Part shown: piece after piece, positions 17,569 through 25,941 of the stretch
Layout of the letters: each line of letters starts with the position of its first letter
How positions within the stretch are numbered: the first letter of the stretch is position 1
NCBI RefSeq assembly: GCF_019511525.1
Contig: NZ_JAEUAT010000013.1
Location: forward strand, 112,501 to 176,500
Source: Rhizobium cauense
GTDB taxonomy: Bacteria > Pseudomonadota > Alphaproteobacteria > Rhizobiales > Rhizobiaceae
Length of the DNA: 64,000 nt
Reading direction: 5' to 3'
Program-made: the position numbers and the translations under genes
The notes under the pieces: model-generated
Told to the model about the DNA's origin: nothing
What the model saw: the letters and a program-made list of their open reading frames with translations, nothing else
The model's database searches: none

Positions 17569-17797
17569 AGCCGTTATCCCTGATCAAACTTCGATCCCAT
17601 TTGGAACGGAGGTCGCGACTCAGGATGTCTCCATGCACCCATGCTCGCGACCTACTCAGAGCAGCGTATCGATGGACATAGGAACACTGAATTATACTGG
17701 GGGATAACGGGGATCGCTCTTCCGCTAGGAGGAGTGGTCCGATGGTGTAGCCTGATGATGCGCCATTGACGGTCGGGAACGATCTCTCGCGCTTGCT

Positions 17798-17830
17798 GGT
17801 TTCCGGCCGAACATCTGCCGACCGGAAACC
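17798..17830 (-). terminator. Terminator-like hairpin after actP
   Basis: A 9-bp stem (GGTTTCCGG / CCGGAAACC) with a 15-nt loop lies 7 nt after the actP stop at the end of the eight-gene operon. No U-tract follows. Confidence 0.55.
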
Positions 17831-17836
17831 TTCAAA

Positions 17837-19387
17837 TCAACTCTGCGAAAGCGTGCCCAGTTCCGTGCGAACCAGCAGCTTATCAAAGTTATCGGATCTC
17901 TCCCTGCCGATAGTGCTCCCCAACCAGCACAACGCAAACCCGAGGGGAATGCTGATGATGGCGGGATACTTAAGGCTCAGGTACGCCTGCGCTCCGAGCA
18001 CAACCGGGGACGCCAGGATGAGGGCCAGCGAGGCGAACACGCCACCGCTCAGGCCGACGATCGCACCTGTACGGTTAAAGCTTCTCCAGAAGAGAGCACA
18101 CAGGAGGACTGGAAGATTGGCGCTTGCGGCGACCAGAAATGCAAGTCCAAGCAGGAACGTGATGTTGAAGCCCGTACCGATCGCGATACTGGCTCCCGTT
18201 GCGAGAACGCCTACCACAACCGCCGAAAGCCTTGCCACCCGCGCCTCACGCTCCTCTATGTTGCTCTGACCTCGCCAAAATACGCCGGCGAATATGTCGT
18301 GGGCAACGGCGCCGGAAGCGGAGATAAGGAGCCCCGAGACGACTGCTAGAATGGTGAGAAACGAAACGCCCGCTATCAGCGCGATAGAGATCGCACCCGT
18401 AGTCGTCTCCAGACCGCCGCCGAGCACGCCCGCCAATATAGGGGCCACCAGGTTGCCACCCACGCCGGAGGCAAGCGTCGCCGCCTCGCCGCTTAGAAGA
18501 AGACGTGCGCCCAGTCCAAGGATAACGACCATCAGGAAGAAGACTCCCATCGCAGCCATCGCCCATCCGAGCGAACGACGAGCAGCGGTCCCGTCCTTCA
18601 CGGTGAAGAACCGGATGAGCACATGTGGAAGGCCCGCTGTTCCAAGCATGTAGACCAGACCGTATGACAGTATATCGACGGGATGTGCCGAAGACAGGAG
18701 GAGTCCGGGTCCGGCGAACTCAAAACCCTTGGGATGTGCGGTTGCCGCACTCGTCACCAGTGAGGCGAAACTCCAGTCCGTGTGGCTGAGGATTGCGGCG
18801 CACATCGCGGCCCCAACCAGCAGCAAGATTACTGCCTTCACAATCATTACCCACGTCGCCCCGAGCATGCCGCCAAACGCGACGTAAGCTGTCATCAGTC
18901 CACCGGTCAAAATCACTGCCGTCGAAAAACTTAACCCGGACAACGCTTGCAGCAGGATCCCGGCGCCGACCAATTGCGCGAATAGGTAGAGCAAGCTCAC
19001 AACGAGGGATGTCCCCGCCGTGACCGCCCGTACGACGGGGTCGGGGAAGCGCAGTGACAGAACCTCGGCGAGCGTGAACGCACCCCCATTGCGCAGGCGC
19101 TCTGCAAGCAGGAACAGAAGCGGCAGGAATGAAAAGATCGCCGCCACCAGAATCAAGGTGCCATCGAATCCATACAGATAGATCAGTCCCGTCGTCCCGA
19201 GAAAGGTGCCCGCTGACATGAAGTCACCTGCAATGGCCAAGCCGTTTTGAACACCGGAAATGCTGCGGCCCGCCGTGAAGAAATCGGACGCCGTCCGGGT
19301 GCGCCGCGCAGCCCAGGCAATGATGCCGAACATGGCGACGACAAGGGCCCCGAAGACCAGCAGGGTGATAAACCGTGTGTCTGCCAT
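17837..19387 (-). CDS. actP: Cation/acetate-type symporter
   Basis: A 516-residue sodium:solute symporter with about 13 transmembrane helices. The N terminus matches the ActP pattern (ARRTRTASDFFTAGRSISGVQNGLAIAGDFMSAGTFLG), and GGFGGMLGATWVM-type and FFTVKDGTAARRSLGWA segments also fit. ActP proteins take up acetate and other short carboxylates with a cation. It overlaps the DUF485 gene by one base and ends the operon. In this context it probably imports the acid that the upstream CoA ligase activates (inference). Confidence 0.9.
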   Translation of the reverse strand: MADTRFITLLVFGALVVAMFGIIAWAARRTRTASDFFTAGRSISGVQNGLAIAGDFMSAGTFLGTTGLIYLYGFDGTLILVAAIFSFLPLLFLLAERLRNGGAFTLAEVLSLRFPDPVVRAVTAGTSLVVSLLYLFAQLVGAGILLQALSGLSFSTAVILTGGLMTAYVAFGGMLGATWVMIVKAVILLLVGAAMCAAILSHTDWSFASLVTSAATAHPKGFEFAGPGLLLSSAHPVDILSYGLVYMLGTAGLPHVLIRFFTVKDGTAARRSLGWAMAAMGVFFLMVVILGLGARLLLSGEAATLASGVGGNLVAPILAGVLGGGLETTTGAISIALIAGVSFLTILAVVSGLLISASGAVAHDIFAGVFWRGQSNIEEREARVARLSAVVVGVLATGASIAIGTGFNITFLLGLAFLVAASANLPVLLCALFWRSFNRTGAIVGLSGGVFASLALILASPVVLGAQAYLSLKYPAIISIPLGFALCWLGSTIGRERSDNFDKLLVRTELGTLSQS

Positions 19388-19752
19388 CAGCGTGCTCCCA
19401 CTGGAGTGCTGATCGTGGCTACAACGTTCCTTCTAACTCTGGTGGCCATGGGTTCAAGGACACGAGCGGAGAGTCGAAGGTATAGCCAGGTGAAGGCCCA
19501 AGCTAGGAAGAACATTCCGAAAAACACCATGTAGGCGTTCGAACCAAAGACCATGTTCCCTGACCCCAACATGGTCGGCGCGAAAGCCACGAGCGCGAAA
19601 AAACCCACGTAGACAGCCATCATGGCAGCCGAGAAGCAGAATCCGAGGGTGCGGCTGCGCCTTATGAGCGACTGCACCTCCGGGTTTCTATGCAGCAAGG
19701 CCGGATCTCCATAGGTCTCTCCCGGCTTCAGTTCGATGACATTCTCGAGCAT
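19387..19752 (-). CDS. DUF485 membrane protein (YjcH-like)
   Basis: A 121-residue protein with two transmembrane segments around residues 36-60 and 75-100 (FCFSAAMMAVYVGFFALVAF, MVFFGMFFLAWAFTWLYLRL). DUF485 proteins almost always accompany ActP. The ATG at 19752 follows GAGGAGG by 5-6 nt. The stop overlaps the actP start (TGATG), indicating coupled translation. It likely assists or stabilises the transporter. Confidence 0.85.
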   Translation of the reverse strand: MLENVIELKPGETYGDPALLHRNPEVQSLIRRSRTLGFCFSAAMMAVYVGFFALVAFAPTMLGSGNMVFGSNAYMVFFGMFFLAWAFTWLYLRLSARVLEPMATRVRRNVVATISTPVGAR

Positions 19753-19806
19753 GAGTTCCTCCTCTGTTTGGCAGCACCGAGACACCCTCCCTGCTGCACC
19801 GCTCGT

Positions 19807-20247
19807 TCATGGATTGGGTTCGATGATTTTACGCAACAACCGCGCTAGCTCGGACTTCTCGCCGTCCGTGAAGCTGGCAAACGCTTCTGCTTCGATGTCT
19901 TGCATGACAGTAACCAGCCGCTTGCGAAGTTCCTCTCCCTTTGAAGTCAGAGCGAGGGTGATGAGGCGCTTGTCCTCTTGATTCGGATCCCTGTGGAGCA
20001 CCCCGACTGCGGTTAGCTGCTTGATGGCACGGCTGATTTTCGCCTTGTCCATCTTTGTCAGCTCGGCCACTTCGAAGGTCGACACCGGCCCAAAGCTATG
20101 GACTACGGTGATCACTCGAGCTTCTGCGATGGTGATGCCGAGCAATTCAGCATAGATGCCAGAGGTTTTCTGAGTGATGGCACTCGTCGCCACGAGGAGC
20201 TGATACGGCAGGTAGCGCTTCAAGTGCAGGTCGTCGGAATCGGTCAT
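19807..20247 (-). CDS. MarR family transcriptional regulator
   Basis: A 146-residue winged-helix regulator. The HTH is GPVSTFEVAELTKMDKAKISRAIKQL (helix-turn-helix core near residues 50-78), followed by the wing GVLHRDPNQEDKRLITLALT with the conserved DxR. It overlaps the hydrolase gene by 4 nt (ATGA), so the regulator is made from within the operon. MarR proteins in such loci often sense an aromatic acid or its CoA ester. Its likely operator is the 21-bp palindrome at the operon's head (inference). Confidence 0.9.
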   Translation of the reverse strand: MTDSDDLHLKRYLPYQLLVATSAITQKTSGIYAELLGITIAEARVITVVHSFGPVSTFEVAELTKMDKAKISRAIKQLTAVGVLHRDPNQEDKRLITLALTSKGEELRKRLVTVMQDIEAEAFASFTDGEKSELARLLRKIIEPNP

Positions 20248-21212
20248 GAGCAGGCCTCCAGGTTTGAATGGGAGGCATCAATACGGGTTAGCCATTGCAT
20301 GACAAGGTCGAGGACGGTCTCGCTATTGCGATCCATCATCAGCATATGAGAGTTCCCCATCAGACCTTCCCGGGGAAGATCGAGCGTGTCGGCGACGCCT
20401 CCTCCGTCCCTCCACGCCTTCACGCTCTCCTTTGCGCTCCGCGCCAACCTCGTCCAGGTGTCATCACGGTCGATGAAATCGCCCTGCACATGCAGCATGG
20501 GGCGTCCTGCTGCACGCTCGAACCGCGATGGTCCTCCATGGGGCTCCAAGGCAACGGTCGCGCGGACGAGCTCAGGTTCGCGTTCCGCCACGGCCATAGC
20601 ATGACCACCCCCTTGGCTGTGACCGACCAAGTAGCAAGGCCCGACTATTCGGACTACCGCCACCAGAGCGGCGATCTGTGCCTCCGTGTTCGTCAACCAC
20701 CTGGGCACCGTCTGACGGACAAGGTCATCGAAGGCTTCTAATGGGAATTGCGAGCCGTCGAAGGGGCGACGTGCTGCAAAGTCGGCGCGTTTTCCGATCC
20801 GGAACAGGGACCAGGATTCTTCTGCGCTGCGCTGCAACGGGCGTCCGCTCCACGTGCCGGGCAGCGCGGCGAAACCCGCGCGGCCCCGCTCCACCGAGTC
20901 GGCGACGTAAGTTGACACGCCTCGGCGAATGAGACTTTCCTGCCAGCCCATCCGACAGTCTGGGTGAGTCTCCCAGCAGCTCCCGGTCAGCCCTCCGCCA
21001 TGTACTAGAACAACCGGCAGCGCCAATCGCTGCTGGTGGGGAATGAAATATTGCACGTAGCTTTGCTCGATCCAGTATTCGCCGTTGGGATCGTAGCGGT
21101 AGTCAGAGAATCCGGCGGAGAACGAAATGTCCTCGCAGGGCTCGCCAGAAATTCGGACTCTGTGGCCACCGGCCATGAAACTTCCCATACCTCCAAGGAC
21201 CATGGAGCACAC
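20244..21212 (-). CDS. Alpha/beta hydrolase
   Basis: A 322-residue alpha/beta hydrolase. The oxyanion region is LPVVLVHGGGLTGSCWE, and the nucleophile elbow is LVGHSQGGGHAM with Ser near residue 198. A catalytic Asp candidate is in HVQGDFIDRDD, and a C-terminal His candidate in MGNSHMLMMD. The frame begins at a GTG at 21212, right behind the thiolase gene; ATGs 3, 8 and 12 codons later are alternatives. Probably an esterase or CoA-ester hydrolase of the pathway. Substrate unknown. Confidence 0.8.
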   Translation of the reverse strand: MCSMVLGGMGSFMAGGHRVRISGEPCEDISFSAGFSDYRYDPNGEYWIEQSYVQYFIPHQQRLALPVVLVHGGGLTGSCWETHPDCRMGWQESLIRRGVSTYVADSVERGRAGFAALPGTWSGRPLQRSAEESWSLFRIGKRADFAARRPFDGSQFPLEAFDDLVRQTVPRWLTNTEAQIAALVAVVRIVGPCYLVGHSQGGGHAMAVAEREPELVRATVALEPHGGPSRFERAAGRPMLHVQGDFIDRDDTWTRLARSAKESVKAWRDGGGVADTLDLPREGLMGNSHMLMMDRNSETVLDLVMQWLTRIDASHSNLEACS

Positions 21213-21214
21213 GG

Positions 21215-22438
21215 CTAAGCCTCCCGAGAGAGGATGGACACGCTATGGCAGGCCATCATACCGCCGAGAGCGTGAACCAACGCGGTCGTAGGCGTCTCGA
21301 CTTGAAGGCCGAGAGCTTGGCCCCGCAACTGCCTGATCGCCTCCATCATGCTGTCCATGACGCATGAGACGCCGGGCTGACCAAATGAAAGCCAACCTCC
21401 ATTGGTGTTTGTGGGGCGCTCTCCTCCCGGGCCTGTCGCTCCAGACCTGACGAAGGACCCAGCCTCTTCCATGGCCACATAGCCGAGCTGGCTGAGGCTC
21501 ATCAGTTCTACGTGCGCAAACTGGGAGGCCGTCTGGAGCAGGTCCATTTCGTTAGGTCCCAGACCAGCCATGTCGTACGCCTTCTGAGCGGCAATTCCGC
21601 ATCCCGTTTCGGTAATGTTGGGAAGCTTGCCGAGTGGAAGGCGACTTGACCGCAAGGACATCCGATCGGTCAGATAATCGTGTGTCGAGCACTCACCCGC
21701 ACCGAGCAGATAGATGGGGGTTTCGGTGAGCTGTCTGGCGATCTCCGACGTTGTTACGATGTATGCGCCGGCCGTGCCTGGCGGCCCCCATGTCGCGCAA
21801 TGCCAGAGACGCAGCGGCGAGGCGATCAGAGGCGACGCCATCACTTCTTCGACAGTGATGATTCCCTTGCTTCCCTTGGCTGCAAAAGGATGATGGGTGG
21901 CCCACTCCTGGCACTGGACCGCGACGGATGCCAAGTCTTCCTCGGTCACATCGAACTCGTGCATGAGGCGGCAGGCGATCTGTGCGTAGATGGCAGGAAT
22001 GATCGGCCTGTACGGCTGTTCGAATTCAGGATCAGCGTCGATACTGCTGATACCCACCCTTGCGTCCGTCATCCCCGCCGCTGCATCCGCGCCCACGCAA
22101 AGGACAAAGCGGGCGGCCCCGCTTGTTACCGCGAGCGCAGCGTGCTTGAGCATCGAGTTCATGCCAGCCGCGTGGATCGTGATTTCGGAGGCGTAGGTGG
22201 GGGTGATGTTCAGATTGGCAGCGAAGATATTGTTATATTGCTGGCGCATGTCCGACATCGGGGCACGTCCGAACAACAAGCCATCAATGTCGTCCTTCTC
22301 CAGACCCGCGTCCTCGATCGCTTTCCGAGTCGCTTCAGAAGCGAGCCGCATCGCAGTCTTGCGCTCGTCCTTCTTGCAATAGCTATCGCCGAAACCGACA
22401 ATGGCTGCCTTTCCTCTAATGTCACGCATTTGGCTCAT
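21215..22438 (-). CDS. Thiolase-fold enzyme of the SCP2/Ltp type, without the nucleophilic cysteine
   Basis: A 407-residue thiolase-superfamily protein. The C-terminal catalytic region is intact (HALGGMMACHS from residue 389), and the GG-rich loop TNTNGGWLSFGQPG is typical of SCP2-type thiolases. At the position where thiolases carry the nucleophilic Cys, this protein has HAAG (residues 89-92). Cysteine-less members that pair with DUF35 proteins, such as Ltp2 of steroid degradation, are retro-aldolases rather than thiolases. The stop of the DUF35 gene overlaps the start (ATGA), supporting a complex. I therefore predict C-C cleavage of a hydroxyacyl-CoA; classical thiolysis is the alternative. 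Confidence 0.85.
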   Translation of the reverse strand: MSQMRDIRGKAAIVGFGDSYCKKDERKTAMRLASEATRKAIEDAGLEKDDIDGLLFGRAPMSDMRQQYNNIFAANLNITPTYASEITIHAAGMNSMLKHAALAVTSGAARFVLCVGADAAAGMTDARVGISSIDADPEFEQPYRPIIPAIYAQIACRLMHEFDVTEEDLASVAVQCQEWATHHPFAAKGSKGIITVEEVMASPLIASPLRLWHCATWGPPGTAGAYIVTTSEIARQLTETPIYLLGAGECSTHDYLTDRMSLRSSRLPLGKLPNITETGCGIAAQKAYDMAGLGPNEMDLLQTASQFAHVELMSLSQLGYVAMEEAGSFVRSGATGPGGERPTNTNGGWLSFGQPGVSCVMDSMMEAIRQLRGQALGLQVETPTTALVHALGGMMACHSVSILSREA

Positions 22439-22836
22439 GACAACACCTTGAATTTCGGAAGCGTGACGCCGTTGCCGAGATCATCGAACCAAACTCGGAC
22501 CCGCTGTCCGATTTCGACGACGCTGTCGAGGGCGGGTGGCTTGATCTCAGTGAACATGTGAAAGCCTTCATCGAGGCTCACTATGCCCAAGACGATTGGG
22601 TTGAAGGGGGTATCCGTTTGTCGAAGCGGGATGTACTGTGTGGTGAACGAATAGATAGAGCCATTGCCTTGCGACTGCGTCCATTCGAGATCATCAGACA
22701 GACAGTAAGGACATGCCGGTCGCGGATGAAAGACAGGCGCCTCGCAGCATCGACATTTCTGGAAGACAAGGCGGCCATCGCGGGCGGCCGCCCAATATGT
22801 CTCAGTGTCCCTGGTGGTCCGTGGGCGGTTTTCCAT
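22435..22836 (-). CDS. DUF35 OB-fold / zinc-ribbon protein
   Basis: A 133-residue protein with a rubredoxin-like zinc ribbon (CRCCEAP... CPYC, Cys28/31 and Cys43/46 region) and a C-terminal OB fold (GNGSIYSFTTQYIPL onward). DUF35 proteins bind acyl-CoA and form obligate complexes with cognate thiolase-fold enzymes, as in ChsH2-Ltp2. The ATG at 22836 directly follows the ligase stop, and the gene overlaps the thiolase-fold gene by 4 nt. Confidence 0.9.
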   Translation of the reverse strand: MENRPRTTRDTETYWAAARDGRLVFQKCRCCEAPVFHPRPACPYCLSDDLEWTQSQGNGSIYSFTTQYIPLRQTDTPFNPIVLGIVSLDEGFHMFTEIKPPALDSVVEIGQRVRVWFDDLGNGVTLPKFKVLS

Positions 22837-24474
22837 CTAGCCAGCCTTCCTTGACTGGAACTCTTCGAGGAAGATTTCACGCAGCAGGTGCTTCTGTATC
22901 TTGCCGCTGCCCGTGAGGGGCCACTCGCGCGTAAACCGGACGTATCTCGGTACTCTGAAATTGGCGACCGTACCTGAGCAAAAACGGATCACCTCGGCTT
23001 CGTCCAGTTCTGCTCCCTCCTTCAGCTCCACAATTGCCATAACGACTTCCGAGAGCCGATCGTCGGGAGCGCCTATGACTGCAACCTGTTTGATGTGAGG
23101 ATTTTGTAGCAAAACAGCCTCGACTTCCTCCGCCGACACGTTCTCGCCGCCAATCTTCAGCATGTCTTTAAGCCGGCCCACGAATCGGAGGTTGCCTTCC
23201 GCATCAAGCGCTCCGAGGTCACCGGTGTGGATCCAGCCTTCATTGTCCATGGCCTTGGCCGTTTCCAGCGGCTGCCTCAGGTAGCCGTTCATTCGCCACC
23301 AACCGTTGATGCGAATTTCGCCGATCTCGTCAGCCGTCAGGCGCTCGTTGGTTTCGGGATCGAAAATCGCAAGCTCACTGCCAGTGACTGCGGTACCGCA
23401 AGTGGAGGCGCGAACGTCCCAGCTCTGGCGATAGTCGCCCCCGGCGCCGCCGCCTTCGGTCGCCCCGTATATCTGGACAAGGTCCGGCATGTCGAATGCG
23501 TCGCGGACGCGTTCCATCAATGCGGGCGTGCCCACGCACCATCCGCCGCGGAGGGAGGACAGGTCGTAGTCCCTGAAACGCTCATGGTTCATCTCCATGA
23601 TGTACATGGCGCCATAGCCTGACCGTGAAACACATCGTTCCCGCTCGATCAGGGAGAGGATGCGCTCCACCTCGTAGTATTCTGCACTTACTACAGCCCC
23701 GCCGAGTGTAAGAGGCAGCGGGATGGCTCCACACGAGCCTCCCACGTGGTAGAAGGGCTGGGTGTTCAGAAACGGCTCGCCCGGCTTTAGTCCTGTACGG
23801 AGTGTGAATTCCACGCCGAAATTGAGAGCGTACCGATGGCTGCAGAGGGCTCCCTTTGGAAGCGCCGTCGTCCCGGAGGTATATTGCAGAATAACGGGAT
23901 CATCGAAGTGTTGCTCGGACTGCCTCTGCATCAGCCGTTCCTGGCTGACAATCTCGCCGGAGTTCTCGAAATCCTTAAATGCCATGAAGCCTTCGGCCTG
24001 GACCGAACCTAAGGAAATCACTCTCTCGAGATGTGGAAGATTGGCGCTCTGAAACCGTCCGGAATCCTCCGGAACCCAATCGCCAGCCAGATCGGACAAG
24101 GTGCTCACAAAATCGTGCTTTAGGAAGCGCTCGACCATGATCAGGATTCGAGCTTGCGAATGCTTCAGGACGTGGCCGAGTTCAAACGTCTTGAAGCGCG
24201 TATTGATTGCAACGATGACCGCCCCGACTTTAGCGCATGCAAACTGGCAATAGGCGAATTCAGGGAGGTTCGGTGTCCAAATTGCCACCGTGTCCCCCTT
24301 TTTGATGCCATGAGCGAGGAGCGCCCGTGCTAGAGCGTCAGACCGCCTTTGCATTTCTCGGAAGCTGACCCGCGCCTCGTCAAAAACCCAGCCGATCCGG
24401 TCCGGCCAGTGAAGGACTGCCTGGTCGAGCGCTTCTCCAAGGCATAAATGTCGTATAGCAACTGAAAAAGTCAT
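22837..24474 (-). CDS. Acyl-CoA synthetase (AMP-binding family)
   Basis: A 545-residue adenylate-forming ligase. The P-loop-like motif YTSGTTALPKGA is near residues 194-205, followed by YGATEGGG (A5), WIHTGDLGALDAEGNLRFVGRLKDMLKIGGENVSAEEVE (A7-A8 hinge) and the catalytic lysine in GSGKIQKHLLR near the C terminus. It activates a carboxylic acid to its CoA thioester with ATP. The ATG at 24474 follows GGGGAG. The general FadD-like sequence does not fix the chain length or whether the acid is aromatic. Confidence 0.92.
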   Translation of the reverse strand: MTFSVAIRHLCLGEALDQAVLHWPDRIGWVFDEARVSFREMQRRSDALARALLAHGIKKGDTVAIWTPNLPEFAYCQFACAKVGAVIVAINTRFKTFELGHVLKHSQARILIMVERFLKHDFVSTLSDLAGDWVPEDSGRFQSANLPHLERVISLGSVQAEGFMAFKDFENSGEIVSQERLMQRQSEQHFDDPVILQYTSGTTALPKGALCSHRYALNFGVEFTLRTGLKPGEPFLNTQPFYHVGGSCGAIPLPLTLGGAVVSAEYYEVERILSLIERERCVSRSGYGAMYIMEMNHERFRDYDLSSLRGGWCVGTPALMERVRDAFDMPDLVQIYGATEGGGAGGDYRQSWDVRASTCGTAVTGSELAIFDPETNERLTADEIGEIRINGWWRMNGYLRQPLETAKAMDNEGWIHTGDLGALDAEGNLRFVGRLKDMLKIGGENVSAEEVEAVLLQNPHIKQVAVIGAPDDRLSEVVMAIVELKEGAELDEAEVIRFCSGTVANFRVPRYVRFTREWPLTGSGKIQKHLLREIFLEEFQSRKAG

Positions 24475-24535
24475 GTCACTCCCCTGTTTGTCTGGTGATC
24501 TTTGAAGGCGCGGCCGATGGCCGCGATCGAATTCG

Positions 24536-24988
24536 CTATGCCTGTGGTCGGAGAGCGATCATCATCGGCGAAGTGCCGCGCTGCACGAGAGTGCCGTCCT
24601 GATTGATCAGGGAAAACTCGCGCTCGACAATTCCGAAGTCACCTTTGCTGGTCAGGCGCTTTCCAGTCAGCACCATCTCCGCGTGGAGGGTGTCGCCGAT
24701 GAGGATGGGCGCCTTGAATTCCCATTTGTCGATGGACAGCATTGCAACTGCTGACAGTTCGAACACTCCCCAGCGAGTGAACATTCCTGTCAGAAGTGTG
24801 ATGCCGAAGATCCCGCCCACCACCCGACGCCCGAAGCGGGTCGTCCTGGCATACTCGTCGTCACAGTGTAGCGGGTTCCAATCTCCGGAAATCATGCAGA
24901 AGACCGTTGCATCTGCATCGGTTACCGTGCGGCCTGTGCTCACGAACTTCGATGGTATTTCCAAGTCTTCATAATACAACGTGGTCAT
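24536..24988 (-). CDS. MaoC-like hydratase
   Basis: A 150-residue hot-dog fold protein of the MaoC/R-hydratase group. The hydratase signature is visible as DADATVFCMISGDWNPLHCDDEYARTTRFG, with the catalytic Asp (D36 region) and His (H42 region) of the DxxxxH pair. It should hydrate an enoyl-CoA. The ATG at 24988 follows GGGAG. First gene of the operon, 20 bp downstream of a perfect palindrome. Together with DUF35 and the thiolase-fold enzyme it matches the hydratase/retro-aldolase pattern. Confidence 0.88.
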   Translation of the reverse strand: MTTLYYEDLEIPSKFVSTGRTVTDADATVFCMISGDWNPLHCDDEYARTTRFGRRVVGGIFGITLLTGMFTRWGVFELSAVAMLSIDKWEFKAPILIGDTLHAEMVLTGKRLTSKGDFGIVEREFSLINQDGTLVQRGTSPMMIALRPQA

Positions 24989-25007
24989 CGCTCACTCCCA
25001 ACAATGT

Positions 25008-25028
25008 CATTTCATATCATATGAAATG
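25008..25028. promoter_or_regulatory. Perfect 21-bp palindrome, probable MarR operator
   Basis: Arms CATTTCATAT and ATATGAAATG flank a central C with no mismatch. It lies 20 bp upstream of the maoC ATG, where a repressor would block transcription of the operon that itself encodes a MarR protein. A/T-rich palindromes of this size are typical MarR sites. Confidence 0.75.
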
Positions 25029-25123
25029 ATTTATGCAAGGGATGACCAGTTACATGAATGTGAAGAAGAGGGAGCGAGGGCCTGGTAGCATCTGCTACCC
25101 AATCCCGCATGAATGGCCACACA

Positions 25124-25465
25124 TCACTCAGCGACCTCGAACGCAAGGCTCCCCTCGTCCCAGCCGCCATTGGGGATCAGGGCCTTCCAGGTCAACGTGT
25201 AGCTTCCAGGATCAAGCCTTGCATTCGTGGGTACGACGATCTCGCCTTCGGTGGCATCCTGCTTTGCATTGGAACAAGGCAGCTCCCGGTTCGCGCTGTC
25301 ACGCAGCTCGAAGTGCGAGCCCGCCAGGTCGACATCGTAGGAGAACGACAGGGACACCTCAGACCCGGTAAACGGGATGATCTGACCCATGCCCGCAACC
25401 GCTGCTGTCGGCGTCGCCGAAATAGCGGCAATCGTCAGGCAAACGACGAGGATTTTCTGCAGCAT
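25124..25465 (-). CDS. CopC-like periplasmic protein lacking the usual copper ligands
   Basis: A 113-residue exported protein: signal peptide to about residue 25 (AVAG), then one CopC/YobA-type immunoglobulin-like domain (SEVSLSFSYDVDLAGSHFELRD... LDPGSYTLTWKALIPNGGWDEGSLAFEV). CopC normally has an N-terminal His just after the signal and a DGH motif before the last strand. Here the second reads NGGWDEG and the first is absent, so copper binding is doubtful. Single gene upstream of yeaO-emrAB in transcription terms reversed; no copD partner is present. Confidence 0.7.
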   Translation of the reverse strand: MLQKILVVCLTIAAISATPTAAVAGMGQIIPFTGSEVSLSFSYDVDLAGSHFELRDSANRELPCSNAKQDATEGEIVVPTNARLDPGSYTLTWKALIPNGGWDEGSLAFEVAE

Positions 25466-25565
25466 GTCGGCGGGCCTTTGAACTTCATTAAAGCGCCTAG
25501 CCTACGGACACGGTGATGCGGCGTGAATTGCACATTGGCTCGGGAAACCTATACCTTCGGATCAG

Positions 25566-25937
25566 TCACCCGGGCGACAGGTGCTTCAGGTGAAGCGCAG
25601 CCTCCACAGCCTCAGCCAGAACGAGGGCATGGTTGTGGTTAGGATCCTTGGCGCCATAGAGCAAAGTTACGTCGTGGGCGGCGATGAACTTGCAGAGGTT
25701 GGCAAATGCGGGATTGCGAAGGAGTTCCGCCCGATACCGCGTTCGGAATTCCTCCCACCTGTCAGCTCTGTGATCGAACCATTCCCGCAGTTCCGGCGTA
25801 GGCGCGACGTCCTTCAGCCAAGAATCGAGGTGCGCAGCCTTTTTCGAGACGCCGCGGGGCCAAAGTCTGTCGACCAGAATCCTGTCACCGTCGAGCGGGC
25901 TCGCGGGCTGATAGATTCGCTTAATTTGCAGGGACAT
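25566..25937 (-). CDS. YeaO-type DUF488 protein
   Basis: A 123-residue short DUF488 protein, clearly the YeaO subgroup: RILVDRLWPRGVSKKAAHLDSWLKDVAPTPELREWF and RWEEFRTRYRAEL, with VTLLYGAKDPNHNHALVL near the end. The ATG at 25937 lies 8 nt after GGAAAGG. It follows emrB by 4 nt on the same strand and so is the third gene of the emrAB operon. Cellular function unknown. Confidence 0.85.
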   Translation of the reverse strand: MSLQIKRIYQPASPLDGDRILVDRLWPRGVSKKAAHLDSWLKDVAPTPELREWFDHRADRWEEFRTRYRAELLRNPAFANLCKFIAAHDVTLLYGAKDPNHNHALVLAEAVEAALHLKHLSPG

Positions 25938-25941
25938 GTGC

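Noticed and set aside
21680..22561. Plus-strand open frame opposite the thiolase-fold gene
   Set aside because: Antisense to conserved coding sequence, with no start signal or domain.
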